Below are positions 28,572 to 37,882 of a DNA stretch of 64,000 nt, in pieces. Location: NCBI RefSeq assembly GCF_003369835.1, contig NZ_QPMJ01000002.1, positions 620,001 through 684,000 on the forward strand, read 5' to 3'. Within the stretch, counting starts at the first letter, position 1; the number at the start of each line of letters is the position of its first letter. The notes beneath the pieces were generated by a model. The model saw only the letters and a program-made list of their open reading frames with translations. It ran no database searches and was not told the origin of the DNA. Source of the stretch: Halorussus rarus. Its GTDB lineage: Archaea; Halobacteriota; Halobacteria; Halobacteriales; Haladaptataceae. The translations under genes were made by a program, and so were the position numbers.

Positions 28572-29573
28572 TTACCGCGACCGCTCGTCCGCGAGCGGCA
28601 GGTCGGCGAGCTGGTTCTCGACCAGGTCACAGATGTTCGCGCTCCGGTCGGAGTGGGTCTGCGCAAGGTCGTAGGCCTCCGCCAACCCCTCGTCGTCGGC
28701 GACCGGTACCAACCGGAGCGTCGTGCCCGACGGACCGACCTCCGCGAGGACGTACGACTGCGGATACGACGAGAGCGCGGGGCAGACCAGCCCCCGGACG
28801 TCGCCGGTGATCGCCGCGGGCAGGTGGACGTGGCCCGAGACGTGGAGCGCGTCGCGGCCCGACAGCGCGTCGACCAGCGCGGGCGCGTCGCCGACCGGCG
28901 GGTGGGGCGCGTGGCCGTCCGGGCCGACCGCGGCGTCGAGCCCCGGCAGGTTGTGGTGGCTCACCACCAGCGCGGCGTCGGTCTCGGGCAGCGTCGCGTC
29001 GAGCCACGAGAGCTGGTCCGCCGAGACCGCGCCGTCGTGGGTGGCGTCGAGCTCGCCGTCGGGCGCCGACGCGGAGTTCAGCCCCAGCACGTCCACGCCG
29101 CCGAGGCGCTTCCGGAACGGGAACTCGTCGGGCGCGAACCGGTCGGCGAACGACGCGACCGGCGGCGTGTCGTGGTCGTCGAACGCCTTGGGCACGTCGT
29201 GGTTGCCCGGGACGGCGACCGCGGGCCCGTCGAGGTCGGCCAGCGCGTCGGCCGCGGCGTCGAAGTCCGCGGGCAGGCCGTCCCCGGTCAGGTCGCCCGC
29301 GACCACCGCCCCGTCGACGCCGCGGTCGTTCGCGTCGGCGACCGCGGCCCGGAGCCGGTCCTCGGTCCGGTGGTACGCCTTCCAGGTCCCCTCCTCGCGG
29401 GTCGAGACGTGGGGGTCGGAGAAGATCGCGAGCGCGGTGGGCGTCTCGGCCCGCGGCGCGGCGAACCGGGCCAGCGTGGCGGGCTCGCCGCGGAACTCGA
29501 ACTCCGCGTCTTCGCCGTCGTCGGGCGACGTTGCGGCGTCTCGTCTGGTGACTGCGGTTCCCTCGGTAGTCAT
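28572..29573 (-). CDS. Calcineurin-like metallophosphoesterase
   Basis: 333 aa. Metal motifs in order: FSDPHVS (D-x-H), GAVVAGDLTGDG (GDxxxxG), VPGNHDVP (GNHD), VVSHHNLPG and SGHVHLPAA (GHxH). This is the complete calcineurin phosphoesterase set. The first 45 residues are acidic and probably disordered. Substrate unknown. A promoter-like AAATATATACTT lies upstream on the minus strand near 29620-29632. Confidence 0.92.
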   Translation of the reverse strand: MTTEGTAVTRRDAATSPDDGEDAEFEFRGEPATLARFAAPRAETPTALAIFSDPHVSTREEGTWKAYHRTEDRLRAAVADANDRGVDGAVVAGDLTGDGLPADFDAAADALADLDGPAVAVPGNHDVPKAFDDHDTPPVASFADRFAPDEFPFRKRLGGVDVLGLNSASAPDGELDATHDGAVSADQLSWLDATLPETDAALVVSHHNLPGLDAAVGPDGHAPHPPVGDAPALVDALSGRDALHVSGHVHLPAAITGDVRGLVCPALSSYPQSYVLAEVGPSGTTLRLVPVADDEGLAEAYDLAQTHSDRSANICDLVENQLADLPLADERSR

Positions 29574-29775
29574 TGCTCGGTCGGAGCTAGCCGACTGACG
29601 CCCTTAAGCGTGCCGCAGAAAGTATATATTTAGCACCATAGTCTATATATTTCTGGGCGTGGATTCCGGTCGCGTCGACGCCGACCCTACCCGGCCTCAT
29701 CCTCGTCCCGAACTGGCCCGGGACGGCCCGGCCGAACAGAAACTACAAGGCGCCTCCGCCCGGTCTTTCCGCCGA

Positions 29776-30684
29776 ATGCTCGACGAGCTGCTCGGGCGCG
29801 CGGAGCTGAAGGAGCGCATCGCCGACCTCGAGGAGGACAAGCGTCACCTCGAGCGCCAGCTGGAGGCCGAGGAGGAGCGCCGGGCCGAGGCCGCCACCGC
29901 CCGCCAGGCGGCCGAGGAGCGGGTCAACCGGCTGGAGGACCGCATCGCCGAGCTCGAGGACCGCGTCGAGCGCACCGAGGGCGACGGCGACGCCGGCCTC
30001 GACTTCCGTGGGGCGGAGTCGGTCCGCGGAGACCGCCTCGTCGACGTCCTCGACCGACTCGACTCGGTCGCGACCGGCCCGGAGGCCGCGCTCACCGCGA
30101 TGGTCGGCGAGGACGGCGACCTGCCCGACCCGGTCCGGGACGCCTTCGGCGACCACGCCGCCCTCGTGGACCGTGCGCGGCCCTGCCTCGCAGTCACTGA
30201 CGACGCAGGCCTCGTCAGCGCCGCGCTCGCGCCGCCGGTCCGCCCCGACCCGTTCGCCGAGTGGGCCGAGGGCTTCCGGCTCGACCGGGAGTGGTTCCTG
30301 CCGACCGGCGGGTTCGCGCTGGCGCTGGTCCGGTCGGACCTGTTCGCGCTCGGCGTCTACGACGGCCGCGACCGGGTCGCCTTCGAGGGGTTCGAGAGCG
30401 ACGTGAAGGGCGACCACTCGAAGGGCGGCTTCTCGCAGGGCCGGTTCGAGCGCCGGCGCGACGCCCAGATCGACGAGCACGTAGAGAAGTGCGAGGACGC
30501 CGTCGACGAAGCCCTCGCGGGCGACGGCCCCGACCGCCTGTTCGTCGCGGGCCAGCGCACTCTGCTGGGCGAGTTCGCCGAGCGCGCCGACGCGACCCGG
30601 CCGGTCGACGCCACCGGGGAGCCCGAGGCAGCCCTCGACGACGCATTCCGGGAGTTCTGGACGACCCGGCTCTACCGGATATAG
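29776..30684 (+). CDS. Vms1/Ankzf1-family peptidyl-tRNA hydrolase homologue
   Basis: 302 aa. A coiled coil (about 10-75) precedes an aRF1/eRF1-like catalytic fold containing GDHSKGGFSQGRFERRRD (about residue 212-229), the GxxQ-like loop of Vms1/ANKZF1 proteins, which release nascent chains from stalled large ribosomal subunits. An upstream extension of the frame to 29659 overlaps the presumed promoters (AT-rich blocks at 29620-29632 and 29642-29652) and is left out. Confidence 0.85.
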   Translation: MLDELLGRAELKERIADLEEDKRHLERQLEAEEERRAEAATARQAAEERVNRLEDRIAELEDRVERTEGDGDAGLDFRGAESVRGDRLVDVLDRLDSVATGPEAALTAMVGEDGDLPDPVRDAFGDHAALVDRARPCLAVTDDAGLVSAALAPPVRPDPFAEWAEGFRLDREWFLPTGGFALALVRSDLFALGVYDGRDRVAFEGFESDVKGDHSKGGFSQGRFERRRDAQIDEHVEKCEDAVDEALAGDGPDRLFVAGQRTLLGEFAERADATRPVDATGEPEAALDDAFREFWTTRLYRI

Positions 30685-30720
30685 CTGCGGCCGCTGTGCG
30701 TCCCTCCGGCTGCGACAGTC

Positions 30721-32187
30721 TCAGATGCCCGTCGGCGGGTGTCCCCTGGCCTCCCGGAACGCGCCCTGGACGACCTCCGAGAGCGCCGGGTGGACGTGAA
30801 TCGTCTCGGCGATGCGGTCGGCGTCGGCCCCCGCCGCGACCGCGGTGGCGACCTCGTGGACCAGCATCGAGGCGTGGGGCCCGACCACGTGGAACCCGAG
30901 CACCTCGCCGTCTTTGGCCGCGAGGACCTTGGCGAACCCCTCCTCGACGAGCGCCGACCCGAGCGCGGTGTCGTCGTACGCGAAGGTCCCGACGTCGTAG
31001 TCGTCGCGGTTGAGGTCGCCCTCGGTCTCGCCGAGGCTCCCGACCTGGGGCGACCCGAAGACCGCGTGGGCCATCCCGGGGTAGTCGACGCTCGCGCGCT
31101 CGCCCCGGACCGCGTTCCGGACCGCGAACTCGGCCTCCCGGTCGCCCGAGTGCTTGAACATGTAGTTGCCCGCGATATCGCCGATGGCCCAGACGTCGTC
31201 GGTCGACGTCCGGAGGTACTCGTCGGTCTCGACGAACCCCTTCTCGTCGGTGTCGACGCCCGCGGCCTCTACGTTCCAGGAGTCGGAGTTGGGCCGCCGG
31301 CCGGTCGCGAGCAGCACCTCGTCGCCCCGGAGTTCGAGTTCCTCGCCGCCCTCAGATTCCGCGCGTACCAGCTTGGTGCCCTCGTCCGCTCCCTCCTCGG
31401 CGTCGTCCACCTCGCCTTCGGCCAGTTCCGTGACCTCGTACCCGGTGTGGACCTCGTGGCGCTCGGCGTACGCGCCGGTCACGAACTCGGCGACGTCTCG
31501 GTCCTCGCGTCCCAGGAGCACGTCGCCGCGGCCCACGATCGCGACGTCGGTCCCCATCGCGCCGAAGAAGTGGCCCAGCTCGACCGCGATGTAGCCGCCG
31601 CCCGCTATCACGAGGCGGTCCGGGCGCTCGCGGAGTCGGAGGGCGTCGGCGCTCGTCAGGAAGTCGACGTCGTCGGTGCCCTCGATGGAGTCCGGAATCA
31701 TCGGCCGAGAGCCGCCGGCGAGCACGACCTTCTCGGCCGTTAGCTCCTCGGGACCGGTCGCGTCGTCGCCGACCCCGGCTCCTGCGTCGCTCGTCGGTCC
31801 GGACACCTCGCCGGCGTCGACCTCGACCGTGCGCTCGTCGACGAACCGGCCCTCCGCCTGAAAGAAGGTGATGCGGTCGCTCTCGCGGGCGGTCTCGGCC
31901 TTCGACTCGGCCGCGTTCGTAATCTTCTCGTTCACCTCGTCGACGACGTCGGCGAACGCGATGTCCTCGACGCTGGCCTCGACGCCGAGCGCCCCGGCCC
32001 GTCGGACGGTCTCGGCCACGTCGGCCCGGTGGATGAGCTTCTTCGAGGGATTGCAGCCCCGGTTGAGGCAGGTGCCCCCGAGCCGGTCGCGCTCGACCAG
32101 CGCCACGTCCAGCCCCTCCTCGGCGGCGGCCGACGCCACGACGTTGCCGGTACCCCCGCCGAGGACGAGCAGGTCGAACTCGGTCAT
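30721..32187 (-). CDS. Dihydrolipoyl dehydrogenase-like flavoprotein disulfide reductase
   Basis: 488 aa. FAD site LVLGGGTGNVVASAA, redox-active pair in GGTCLNRGCNPSKKLIH (Cys-x4-Cys), NAD site IAGGGYIAVELGHFFGAMG, FAD contact WAIGDIAGNYMFKHS, and catalytic IHVHPALSEVV. The K after PS (PSKKLIH) and overall pattern place it near mycothione/mercuric reductase-like lipoamide dehydrogenases; no 2-oxoacid dehydrogenase genes are adjacent, so the disulfide substrate is uncertain. A roughly 20-residue acidic insertion occurs at about residue 127-146. Confidence 0.9.
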   Translation of the reverse strand: MTEFDLLVLGGGTGNVVASAAAEEGLDVALVERDRLGGTCLNRGCNPSKKLIHRADVAETVRRAGALGVEASVEDIAFADVVDEVNEKITNAAESKAETARESDRITFFQAEGRFVDERTVEVDAGEVSGPTSDAGAGVGDDATGPEELTAEKVVLAGGSRPMIPDSIEGTDDVDFLTSADALRLRERPDRLVIAGGGYIAVELGHFFGAMGTDVAIVGRGDVLLGREDRDVAEFVTGAYAERHEVHTGYEVTELAEGEVDDAEEGADEGTKLVRAESEGGEELELRGDEVLLATGRRPNSDSWNVEAAGVDTDEKGFVETDEYLRTSTDDVWAIGDIAGNYMFKHSGDREAEFAVRNAVRGERASVDYPGMAHAVFGSPQVGSLGETEGDLNRDDYDVGTFAYDDTALGSALVEEGFAKVLAAKDGEVLGFHVVGPHASMLVHEVATAVAAGADADRIAETIHVHPALSEVVQGAFREARGHPPTGI

Positions 32188-32396
32188 GCGAACAGTGTCG
32201 GGAGCGAGCCAAATGAAACTCCTCGCCGAGGCCGCGACGGACTGCGGTCTCAGCAGAGGCGTCGAGACGTGCGCGGACGCGTCCGGAGCAAGACGAACGT
32301 GGACGCGTCAAGCGAGACGACAGAAACCACGGGACCGAACAGTAGTCCCCGGGGTCCCACCCGCGTCCGCAGTCCGAGAGAACGGCGCCGCGGCCG

Positions 32397-33869
32397 TTAT
32401 CCGAACATCTCGCGCATCATCGGGTGCATCTCCATCAGCTGCTCCTCGGCGATCTCCTCGTAGAGCTTGTACGTGATGGAGACCGTCAGCAGCAGGCCCG
32501 TGCCGGAGACGCCGCCGATGGTGCCCAGCATGTTCGCGAGCACGGCCAGCAGGCCGACCAGCGCGCCGCCGATGACGGTGACCTGCGGGATGTACCGCTC
32601 CATCACCTTCTCGATGACGCCGGTGTTCTGCCGGAAGCCGGGGATCTGCATCCCGGAGTTCTGGATCTGCTTCGCGGTCGCCTCCGGGCCCATGTCGGTG
32701 GTCTCGACCCAGAAGATGGCGAAGATGGCGCCCCCGATGACCATGAACGTCAGGTCGATGAGCACCCGGATGATGACCTGCCAGGGCTCCTGGGTGACAG
32801 CGCCGGTCCACCACATCCACTGCCCGCGGGTCTGGATGGGCGCGAGGTAGTAGAACAGCCCGCCGGTCGGGTTGCCGGCCGACCCGTAGGTCCCCAGCCA
32901 GTTGGGCATCCCGCCGGGACCGAGCTGGCTGTAGAGGATGCGGCCCAGGAACTGGATGTTCTGCTGGAGCGCGCGGACGAGGATCATCGGCAGGACGCTG
33001 GCGTAGATGAGCTTCACCGGGAACCGACCCCGGGCGCCCTTCACGCGGGCGTGGCTCAGCGGGATCTCGACCCGGACGCTCTCGGCGTACACGACGATGC
33101 CGAAGATGAGCAGCGTCGTGACGAGCGCGAGCAGCTGCCCGCCGTCGAGCAGCAGGTACTGGATGCCGTTGCCGGTCAGCAGCGAGGGGACGTTCTGGGC
33201 GCTCCCGGTGAGGATGGCTATCCACGTCGGAACCAGCCCGGTCTGGCCCGGGAGCCCCGGCCACGCGAACATGCCGCCCAGGAGCTTCTGGCTCACGCCG
33301 GCGATGATGAACAGCCCGATGCCGGACCCGACGCCCCACTTGCTGATAATCTCGTCCATGAACAGGACGAGGACGCCCCCGACCGCGATCTGGGCGAAGA
33401 TCAGCCACTGGACGCCCGCCGTGCCGATGCCGAGGCTCTGGACGACCGCTGAGTCGACCTGGAGGAACCCGCCGGCGAACACCATCGGGAGACCCGTCAG
33501 GAAGATCATCACGACCACCAGCAGCTTCTGGAGGCCCTGGTAGAGCACCTGGTCGCGGGGGTCGTCGGTGTCGAGGCCGAGCAGGTCCGCACCGCCGAGC
33601 AGCTGGAGGACGATGCTCGCGGTGACGATCGGACCGATGCCCAGCTGGAGGATTGTACCTTGCCCGCCGGCGAGAATCGAGCGGAACTGCCCGAATGCGT
33701 CGGTACCGCCGACGTTGACCCCGTACAGGTAGACGTTCGTGAGGAAGAAATACAGAACCAACACGCCCGCCGTCCATCCAAGCTTCCGCTTGAACGGGAC
33801 GTGGCCCTCCGGACGCCTCACGGAGGGCATCCGGGTGAGTACTGGTTCTGCGGCTTCTTTCCAACTCAT
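32397..33869 (-). CDS. secY: Preprotein translocase subunit SecY
   Basis: Central pore protein of the Sec translocon, 490 aa with ten membrane helices expected. Recognisable parts: start SWKEAAEPVLTRMPSVRRPEGHVPFKRKLGWTAGVLVLYFFLTNVYLYG, plug and helix region QLGIGPIVTASIVLQLLGGADLLG, FMDEIISKWGVGSGIGLFI, and C-terminus LYEEIAEEQLMEMHPMMREMFG. ATG at 33869 is the family start; the longer frame to 34163 is not coding. It is separated from the uL15 gene by an HAD gene and an opposing DUF6663-like gene. Confidence 0.97.
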   Translation of the reverse strand: MSWKEAAEPVLTRMPSVRRPEGHVPFKRKLGWTAGVLVLYFFLTNVYLYGVNVGGTDAFGQFRSILAGGQGTILQLGIGPIVTASIVLQLLGGADLLGLDTDDPRDQVLYQGLQKLLVVVMIFLTGLPMVFAGGFLQVDSAVVQSLGIGTAGVQWLIFAQIAVGGVLVLFMDEIISKWGVGSGIGLFIIAGVSQKLLGGMFAWPGLPGQTGLVPTWIAILTGSAQNVPSLLTGNGIQYLLLDGGQLLALVTTLLIFGIVVYAESVRVEIPLSHARVKGARGRFPVKLIYASVLPMILVRALQQNIQFLGRILYSQLGPGGMPNWLGTYGSAGNPTGGLFYYLAPIQTRGQWMWWTGAVTQEPWQVIIRVLIDLTFMVIGGAIFAIFWVETTDMGPEATAKQIQNSGMQIPGFRQNTGVIEKVMERYIPQVTVIGGALVGLLAVLANMLGTIGGVSGTGLLLTVSITYKLYEEIAEEQLMEMHPMMREMFG

Positions 33870-34038
33870 GTATCTGCATACACCTGATGGGGGTTTGTAT
33901 GTGCTTCGCTTTGAACCACGTCGTGCGTGTGAAGAAATATCACGACGACCCGGGGAACCACGTCCCGCGTCGGCCTCGACCGGCGGAGAAACGCGTCGAT
34001 GCGAGTCCTTTTCCCGCGGCCGAGCCCTATCGATCCCC

Positions 34039-34665
34039 ATGACCGACCGCACCGCGGACGCCGACCCGTCCGACGGCGACGAGGCGACCCACCGCGTGCT
34101 CGCCGCCCCCGACGGGGGACCGCTCCGGCTGCTCGACCTGGAGACGTACGAGCCGGTCGTCACCGCCGACGCCGGCCACGACGCGCCTGTCGCCGACCTC
34201 CGTCCGGGCTACCTCGTCGACGCCGACCTCGACTGGTCGACCACCGAGCCGACGATTCGGTCGGCGTCGGTCGTCCGGCCGACGCTGTACGCGTTCGCCG
34301 ACGACGTCGACCCGATGTTCGAGGCGGCCAGAGACGCGTGGAACGACGCCCGCGCCGCGGGCGACTCGATGAACGGCCGCGTGACCAGGAACACCGACAG
34401 CGAGGTCAACGGCGTCCTCTACGTGTTCGCCGAGGACGAGCGCAACGGGACGTTCGAGGCGTTCCGCGACGGCGCCCGCCCGGTCGAACCGCTGGTCGAC
34501 AGGGTGAACGAGCAGGAGAGGCCGGCGCCCCGCGAGGCGTTCGTCCTGCGGCCCGCCGACGGCCGGTTCGTCGCCGTCGTCATCGCGCTCCGGAAGGGCG
34601 GACAGTTCGCGGACACCCTCCGGGAGACGTACGACCGCCCGCGGCCGGACGAGCCGCTGGCGTAG
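34039..34665 (+). CDS. DUF6663-like haloarchaeal protein
   Basis: 208 aa. HRVLAAPDGGPLRLLDLETYEPVVT and PLYAF-type strands followed by DPMFEAARDAWNDARAAGDSMNGRVTRNTDSEVNGVLYVFAEDE; resembles the haloarchaeal DUF6663 family. Soluble, function unknown. Divergent from secY with a 169-bp shared region. Confidence 0.75.
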   Translation: MTDRTADADPSDGDEATHRVLAAPDGGPLRLLDLETYEPVVTADAGHDAPVADLRPGYLVDADLDWSTTEPTIRSASVVRPTLYAFADDVDPMFEAARDAWNDARAAGDSMNGRVTRNTDSEVNGVLYVFAEDERNGTFEAFRDGARPVEPLVDRVNEQERPAPREAFVLRPADGRFVAVVIALRKGGQFADTLRETYDRPRPDEPLA

Positions 34666-34722
34666 CGAGCGCTCGGCGACCCCACCGGCATCCTTGGCGC
34701 ACTGAGAGGGCGAGCGCGGGCC

Positions 34723-34793
34723 GCGCGAGGGCTTTCGGGGACACTGCTGCCGCGTTGCTTCTGGCTCTGCACAGCGCGAGAGCTTTCGGGGAC
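34723..34793. repeat. Imperfect 20-bp direct repeat pair
   Basis: GCGCGAGGGCTTTCGGGGAC (34723-34742) and GCGCGAGAGCTTTCGGGGAC (34774-34793) differ by one base and are 51 bp apart, between two convergent genes. Confidence 0.8.
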
Positions 34794-34848
34794 CTCGCTC
34801 CGTTCGTCAGTACGGATCTGGACGCAGCCTTCCGAATTGGCCGTCCCT

Positions 34849-35508
34849 TCAGGTACTACAGACCCGGTGGAGGTCGTCGAGGCACTCGATGTCCCACGTG
34901 GGCCAGACGTTCAGGTCCCAGTCGCTCCGGTGGGGCCGCCGGATGAACGCCGAGTCGATGCCGGCGTTCTCGGCGGCACGGACGTCCGACTCGTTGTCGC
35001 CGACGAACAGCGCCGAGTCGGCGTCGAGGTCCGCGAGCGCCCGGTCGACGTAGTGGGAGTTGGGCTTCCGGAGGTCGAGGCTCTCGATGGTCGCCTCGCG
35101 GCCGTAGGCGGTGTCGAAGTGGTGGCCGACGTCGAAGTGGTCGAGCAGGAAGTCGACCGTCTCCTGCTGGTTCGAGCTCACGATGCCCATCGAGGCGTCG
35201 AGGTCGGCCAGGGTGTGGATGTCGTCGTACGGGGTCTTGCGGCCCTCGCGGGCCTCGCGCTGCTGGGCCTTCGAGGCCGCGGTGTCGAGCGCCTGCCAGA
35301 ACGTCTCGGCGTGGAGGTCGTACTCGGTACAGACTTCGGCGACGCGACCGGGGGTCGCTCCCACGGTCATGTCGTCGACGTGGTCGGGGTCCGGGTCGGT
35401 GACGCCGAACTCGGCGAACGTCTCCTGGGTTGCCTGCCGGAGGACGTCGAAGCTCGTGCGACCGACGAGGACACCGTCGTTGTCGAAGACGACGGTATCG
35501 TAGGTCAT
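34849..35508 (-). CDS. HAD family hydrolase
   Basis: 219 aa phosphatase-like protein. DTVVFDNDGVLVG is HAD motif I (nucleophile Asp with general acid Asp), MGIVSSNQQETVDF motif II, and RKPNSHYVDRAL plus LFVGDNESDVRAAENAGI motifs III/IV. Cap domain between. Close to phosphoglycolate phosphatase-like members. A TATA-like CTTATAAG (35531-35538) sits 23-30 bp upstream of the ATG, implying a leaderless message independent of the ribosomal operon. Confidence 0.92.
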   Translation of the reverse strand: MTYDTVVFDNDGVLVGRTSFDVLRQATQETFAEFGVTDPDPDHVDDMTVGATPGRVAEVCTEYDLHAETFWQALDTAASKAQQREAREGRKTPYDDIHTLADLDASMGIVSSNQQETVDFLLDHFDVGHHFDTAYGREATIESLDLRKPNSHYVDRALADLDADSALFVGDNESDVRAAENAGIDSAFIRRPHRSDWDLNVWPTWDIECLDDLHRVCST

Positions 35509-35529
35509 ACTACGTATTGCGGAGTGGGG

Positions 35530-35540
35530 CTTATAAGTAT
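35530..35540 (-). promoter_or_regulatory. TATA box of the HAD gene
   Basis: ACTTATAAG on the minus strand, about 25 bp before the start codon at 35508. Confidence 0.6.
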
Positions 35541-35685
35541 TTCACCCAGTTTCCGCGCCCACCGGTCGTCTTGCCGGCGGTTCGGGAGACGGGCGGCCTC
35601 GGAGCCGTCGCTGGCGGTGACACCGGTAGAACGAATCCGCGCCGCACAAGGAATGGTTCGGCGCTCCGAGAATCGAAAGGACGCG

Positions 35686-35704
35686 GGAAAACGGGAAAAC
35701 AGAC
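35686..35704 (-). terminator. Terminator-like T-runs after uL15
   Basis: On the minus strand, CTGTTTTCCCGTTTTCCC follows the uL15 stop by about 20 bp; repeated T4 groups suggest an end point for the ribosomal protein operon before the HAD gene. Confidence 0.5.
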
Positions 35705-35719
35705 CCCGTAGCTACGTCA

Positions 35720-36214
35720 CTACTCCTCGTCGTCAGATTCGGCCTCGGCTTCCCCGTCGTCCTCGGCCTCCTCGCCGCGGTCGCTGAGGACGGCGTCGCC
35801 GCCGGCCTCCTCGATGAGCTCGACCGCGCTCGCCGAGAAGGCGTCGGCGGTCACTTCGAGCTGGTTGCGGACCTGGCCGTCGCCGAGCACCTTGACGGCG
35901 TCGGCGTCCCAGCCGTCCTCGACGACGTCGCGGGCGTCGAGGCGGTAGCCGAAGTCGGTCTCCTCGGCGTCGCCGTCGGCGGCCAGCAGCGCCGCGTCCT
36001 CGTCGAGCTTCTGGACCGTGACGGTCAGGACCTCCTCCTTGACCTTGTCCGGCCGGGAGAAGCCGTGCTTGCCGAGCGGTTCGTAGTTGTGGAACTCGTG
36101 TTTGGCGCGACCCGCGCGTCCGCGACCGCCGCGGTGACCGGCGCCGCGCCGGTTCTTGTGGCTACCGCCGCCGTGCGTGCGGGAGCCGCGCTGTCGTCGT
36201 TTCTTGTCGGTCAT
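35720..36214 (-). CDS. rpl15: 50S ribosomal protein uL15
   Basis: 164 aa. Begins TDKKRRQRGSRTHGGGSHKNRRGAGHRGGRGRAGRAKHE, the Gly/Arg-rich rRNA-binding arm of uL15, then GKHGFSRPDKV and a C-terminal domain. The last 20 residues are almost all acidic, a halophilic tail. Last gene of the cluster, 2 bp after uL30. Confidence 0.97.
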   Translation of the reverse strand: MTDKKRRQRGSRTHGGGSHKNRRGAGHRGGRGRAGRAKHEFHNYEPLGKHGFSRPDKVKEEVLTVTVQKLDEDAALLAADGDAEETDFGYRLDARDVVEDGWDADAVKVLGDGQVRNQLEVTADAFSASAVELIEEAGGDAVLSDRGEEAEDDGEAEAESDDEE

Positions 36215-36216
36215 GG

Positions 36217-36681
36217 TTATCGCATCGCCTTCAGCAGCGAATCGATTTCCTCGGTCTCGTGCTTGCCGAGCTGGCCCCCTTCCTTGGTGGGGTGTTTCAG
36301 CCCGTCGTGGCCGCCGCGGGGCGGGTGGAGCCGGATGGCCGGCGAGAGGCCCTGCTCGCGCAGGGTCGTCTCCTCGTCGAGCAGCGCCGCCGCGAGGTCG
36401 GCCACGTCGTCGTAGTCGGTCTCCTCGGCGACCCACTCGTCGTCGACGTCGGCGTCGCCCTCGAGGGGCTCGGCGCGCTTGGCCAGCACCGTCTCGAGGA
36501 CGTCCTGGCTCGGCTCGCCGTGCGCGGTGTACTCGTTGACCTTGGTGATCATCCCGCGGTAGGCGTCGGTCTCGGGTACGAGCGTGCAGTGGTTCACCCG
36601 ATGGAGGTTGAGCATCTCCAGGGTGTCCTGGGTGTCGCCGCTCATGTCGACCTCGCCGCGGATCTGGACGACGGCCTCCAT
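36217..36681 (-). CDS. rpl30: 50S ribosomal protein uL30
   Basis: 154 aa archaeal-length uL30 (bacterial form about 60). AVVQIRGEVDMSGDTQDTLEMLNLHRVNHCTLVPET is the conserved ferredoxin-like start and RLHPPRGGHDGLKH the archaeal C-terminal element. Start overlaps the uS5 stop by one base. Confidence 0.97.
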   Translation of the reverse strand: MEAVVQIRGEVDMSGDTQDTLEMLNLHRVNHCTLVPETDAYRGMITKVNEYTAHGEPSQDVLETVLAKRAEPLEGDADVDDEWVAEETDYDDVADLAAALLDEETTLREQGLSPAIRLHPPRGGHDGLKHPTKEGGQLGKHETEEIDSLLKAMR

Positions 36682-37325
36682 CAGTCGGCCACCTCCTCGC
36701 TGAAGTCGGTCCGACCCCGGGGACCGCGGGACTCCGCGGCGTTCTCCAGGGCGTTGTACGTCGCCTTCGCCAGGTTGAGCGTGGTCCGGGTGTTGCCGTG
36801 GCTCTTGGTCCAGGCGTTCTCGACCCCGCCAAGCTCCAAGATCTTCCGGACGGTGTCGGTCGCCGCCAGGCCCAGCCCGGTCGGCGCCGGAATCAGTTCG
36901 ACCTCCACGCTACCGGCCTTGCCGGTCGTCCGGCGGGCCAGCGAGTGGGGCCGCTCGCTGCGGTCCTCCCAGGAGCCGGCGCCGCGGTTGACCCGGATCA
37001 GGTTGAGCTTCGCGATCTCGATGGCCTTCTGGATGGCGCCGCCGACCTGATCGTCGCGGCCCTCGGCGTAGCCGACGTAGCCGTCGCGGTTGCCGATGGC
37101 GACGACGCACCGGAACTTCACGCGCCGACCGGAGTCGGTCATGCGCTGGACCATGTTGATGTCCAGCACCTCGTCCTCGAGTCCCGGCAGCAGCTGGTCG
37201 ACCAGTTCGGGCTCCTTCAGCGGGAGCCCGGAGTTGAGGGCCTCCTCCATCGTGTCGATGTCGCCCTCGGCGACCTTGCGGCCGAGACGGGTCTGGGGTT
37301 CCCAGCCGTCGTGGTTAGCACACAT
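36681..37325 (-). CDS. rps5: 30S ribosomal protein uS5
   Basis: 214 aa. [32 protein letters not shown] is the archaeal N-terminus; [45 protein letters not shown] is the S5 dsRBD-like domain, and [22 protein letters not shown] the C-terminal domain. Part of the accuracy centre of the small subunit. Confidence 0.97.
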   Translation of the reverse strand: MCANHDGWEPQTRLGRKVAEGDIDTMEEALNSGLPLKEPELVDQLLPGLEDEVLDINMVQRMTDSGRRVKFRCVVAIGNRDGYVGYAEGRDDQVGGAIQKAIEIAKLNLIRVNRGAGSWEDRSERPHSLARRTTGKAGSVEVELIPAPTGLGLAATDTVRKILELGGVENAWTKSHGNTRTTLNLAKATYNALENAAESRGPRGRTDFSEEVAD

Positions 37326-37328
37326 AGG

Positions 37329-37880
37329 TTAGTCCTCCATGATTGTCTCTCGCACTTCGTCGAAGTGCTCGGGTAGTTCAGTGGCGTCGAACTCCCCGCT
37401 GTACAGCGGCTCGTCGAGCTGCTCGGCGTACTCGGCGATGTGCTCGCCGCGGTTGCGCGACCAGTCGGCCAGCACGCTGTCGTTGTGGGGGATGTCGAGC
37501 CCCGCGTCGATCGCGCCCTCCTGCACCGCGAACACCTTGCCGCCCGGCGTCGCGGTGTTGAGGCCGATGTCGAGCACGGCCTCGTCGAGGCCGGCGTCGA
37601 GCGCTCGCTTGCCGGCGAGCAGCCCCGTGAGGTACGCGGCCGGGAGGTTGCCCGTGGGGGCCTCCCAGCCGTAGTCCGCGAGGTCGCCCGAGAAGGCGCT
37701 CGCGGCGGTCTCGTCGCCCTCCGGACCCATCGTGACCAGCTGCGCCCTGACGTGCTTGTTGCTCTTGCGAGCGACAAGCCGGGGCTTGCCCGATTTCAGC
37801 AGGCGCAACCTCTGATGGTAGTCGGTCCGGACCTCGCGGCGACGGCGCATCGGCACCGTGTATCGTGGTCCTGTTGCCAT
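37329..37880 (-). CDS. rpl18: 50S ribosomal protein uL18
   Basis: 183 aa; TGPRYTVPMRRRREVRTDYHQRLRLLKSGKPRLVARKSNKHVRAQLV is the archaeal/eukaryotic L5-type 5S rRNA-binding start. Binds 5S rRNA with uL5. 3 bp before uS5. Confidence 0.97.
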   Translation of the reverse strand: MATGPRYTVPMRRRREVRTDYHQRLRLLKSGKPRLVARKSNKHVRAQLVTMGPEGDETAASAFSGDLADYGWEAPTGNLPAAYLTGLLAGKRALDAGLDEAVLDIGLNTATPGGKVFAVQEGAIDAGLDIPHNDSVLADWSRNRGEHIAEYAEQLDEPLYSGEFDATELPEHFDEVRETIMED

Positions 37881-37882
37881 GG

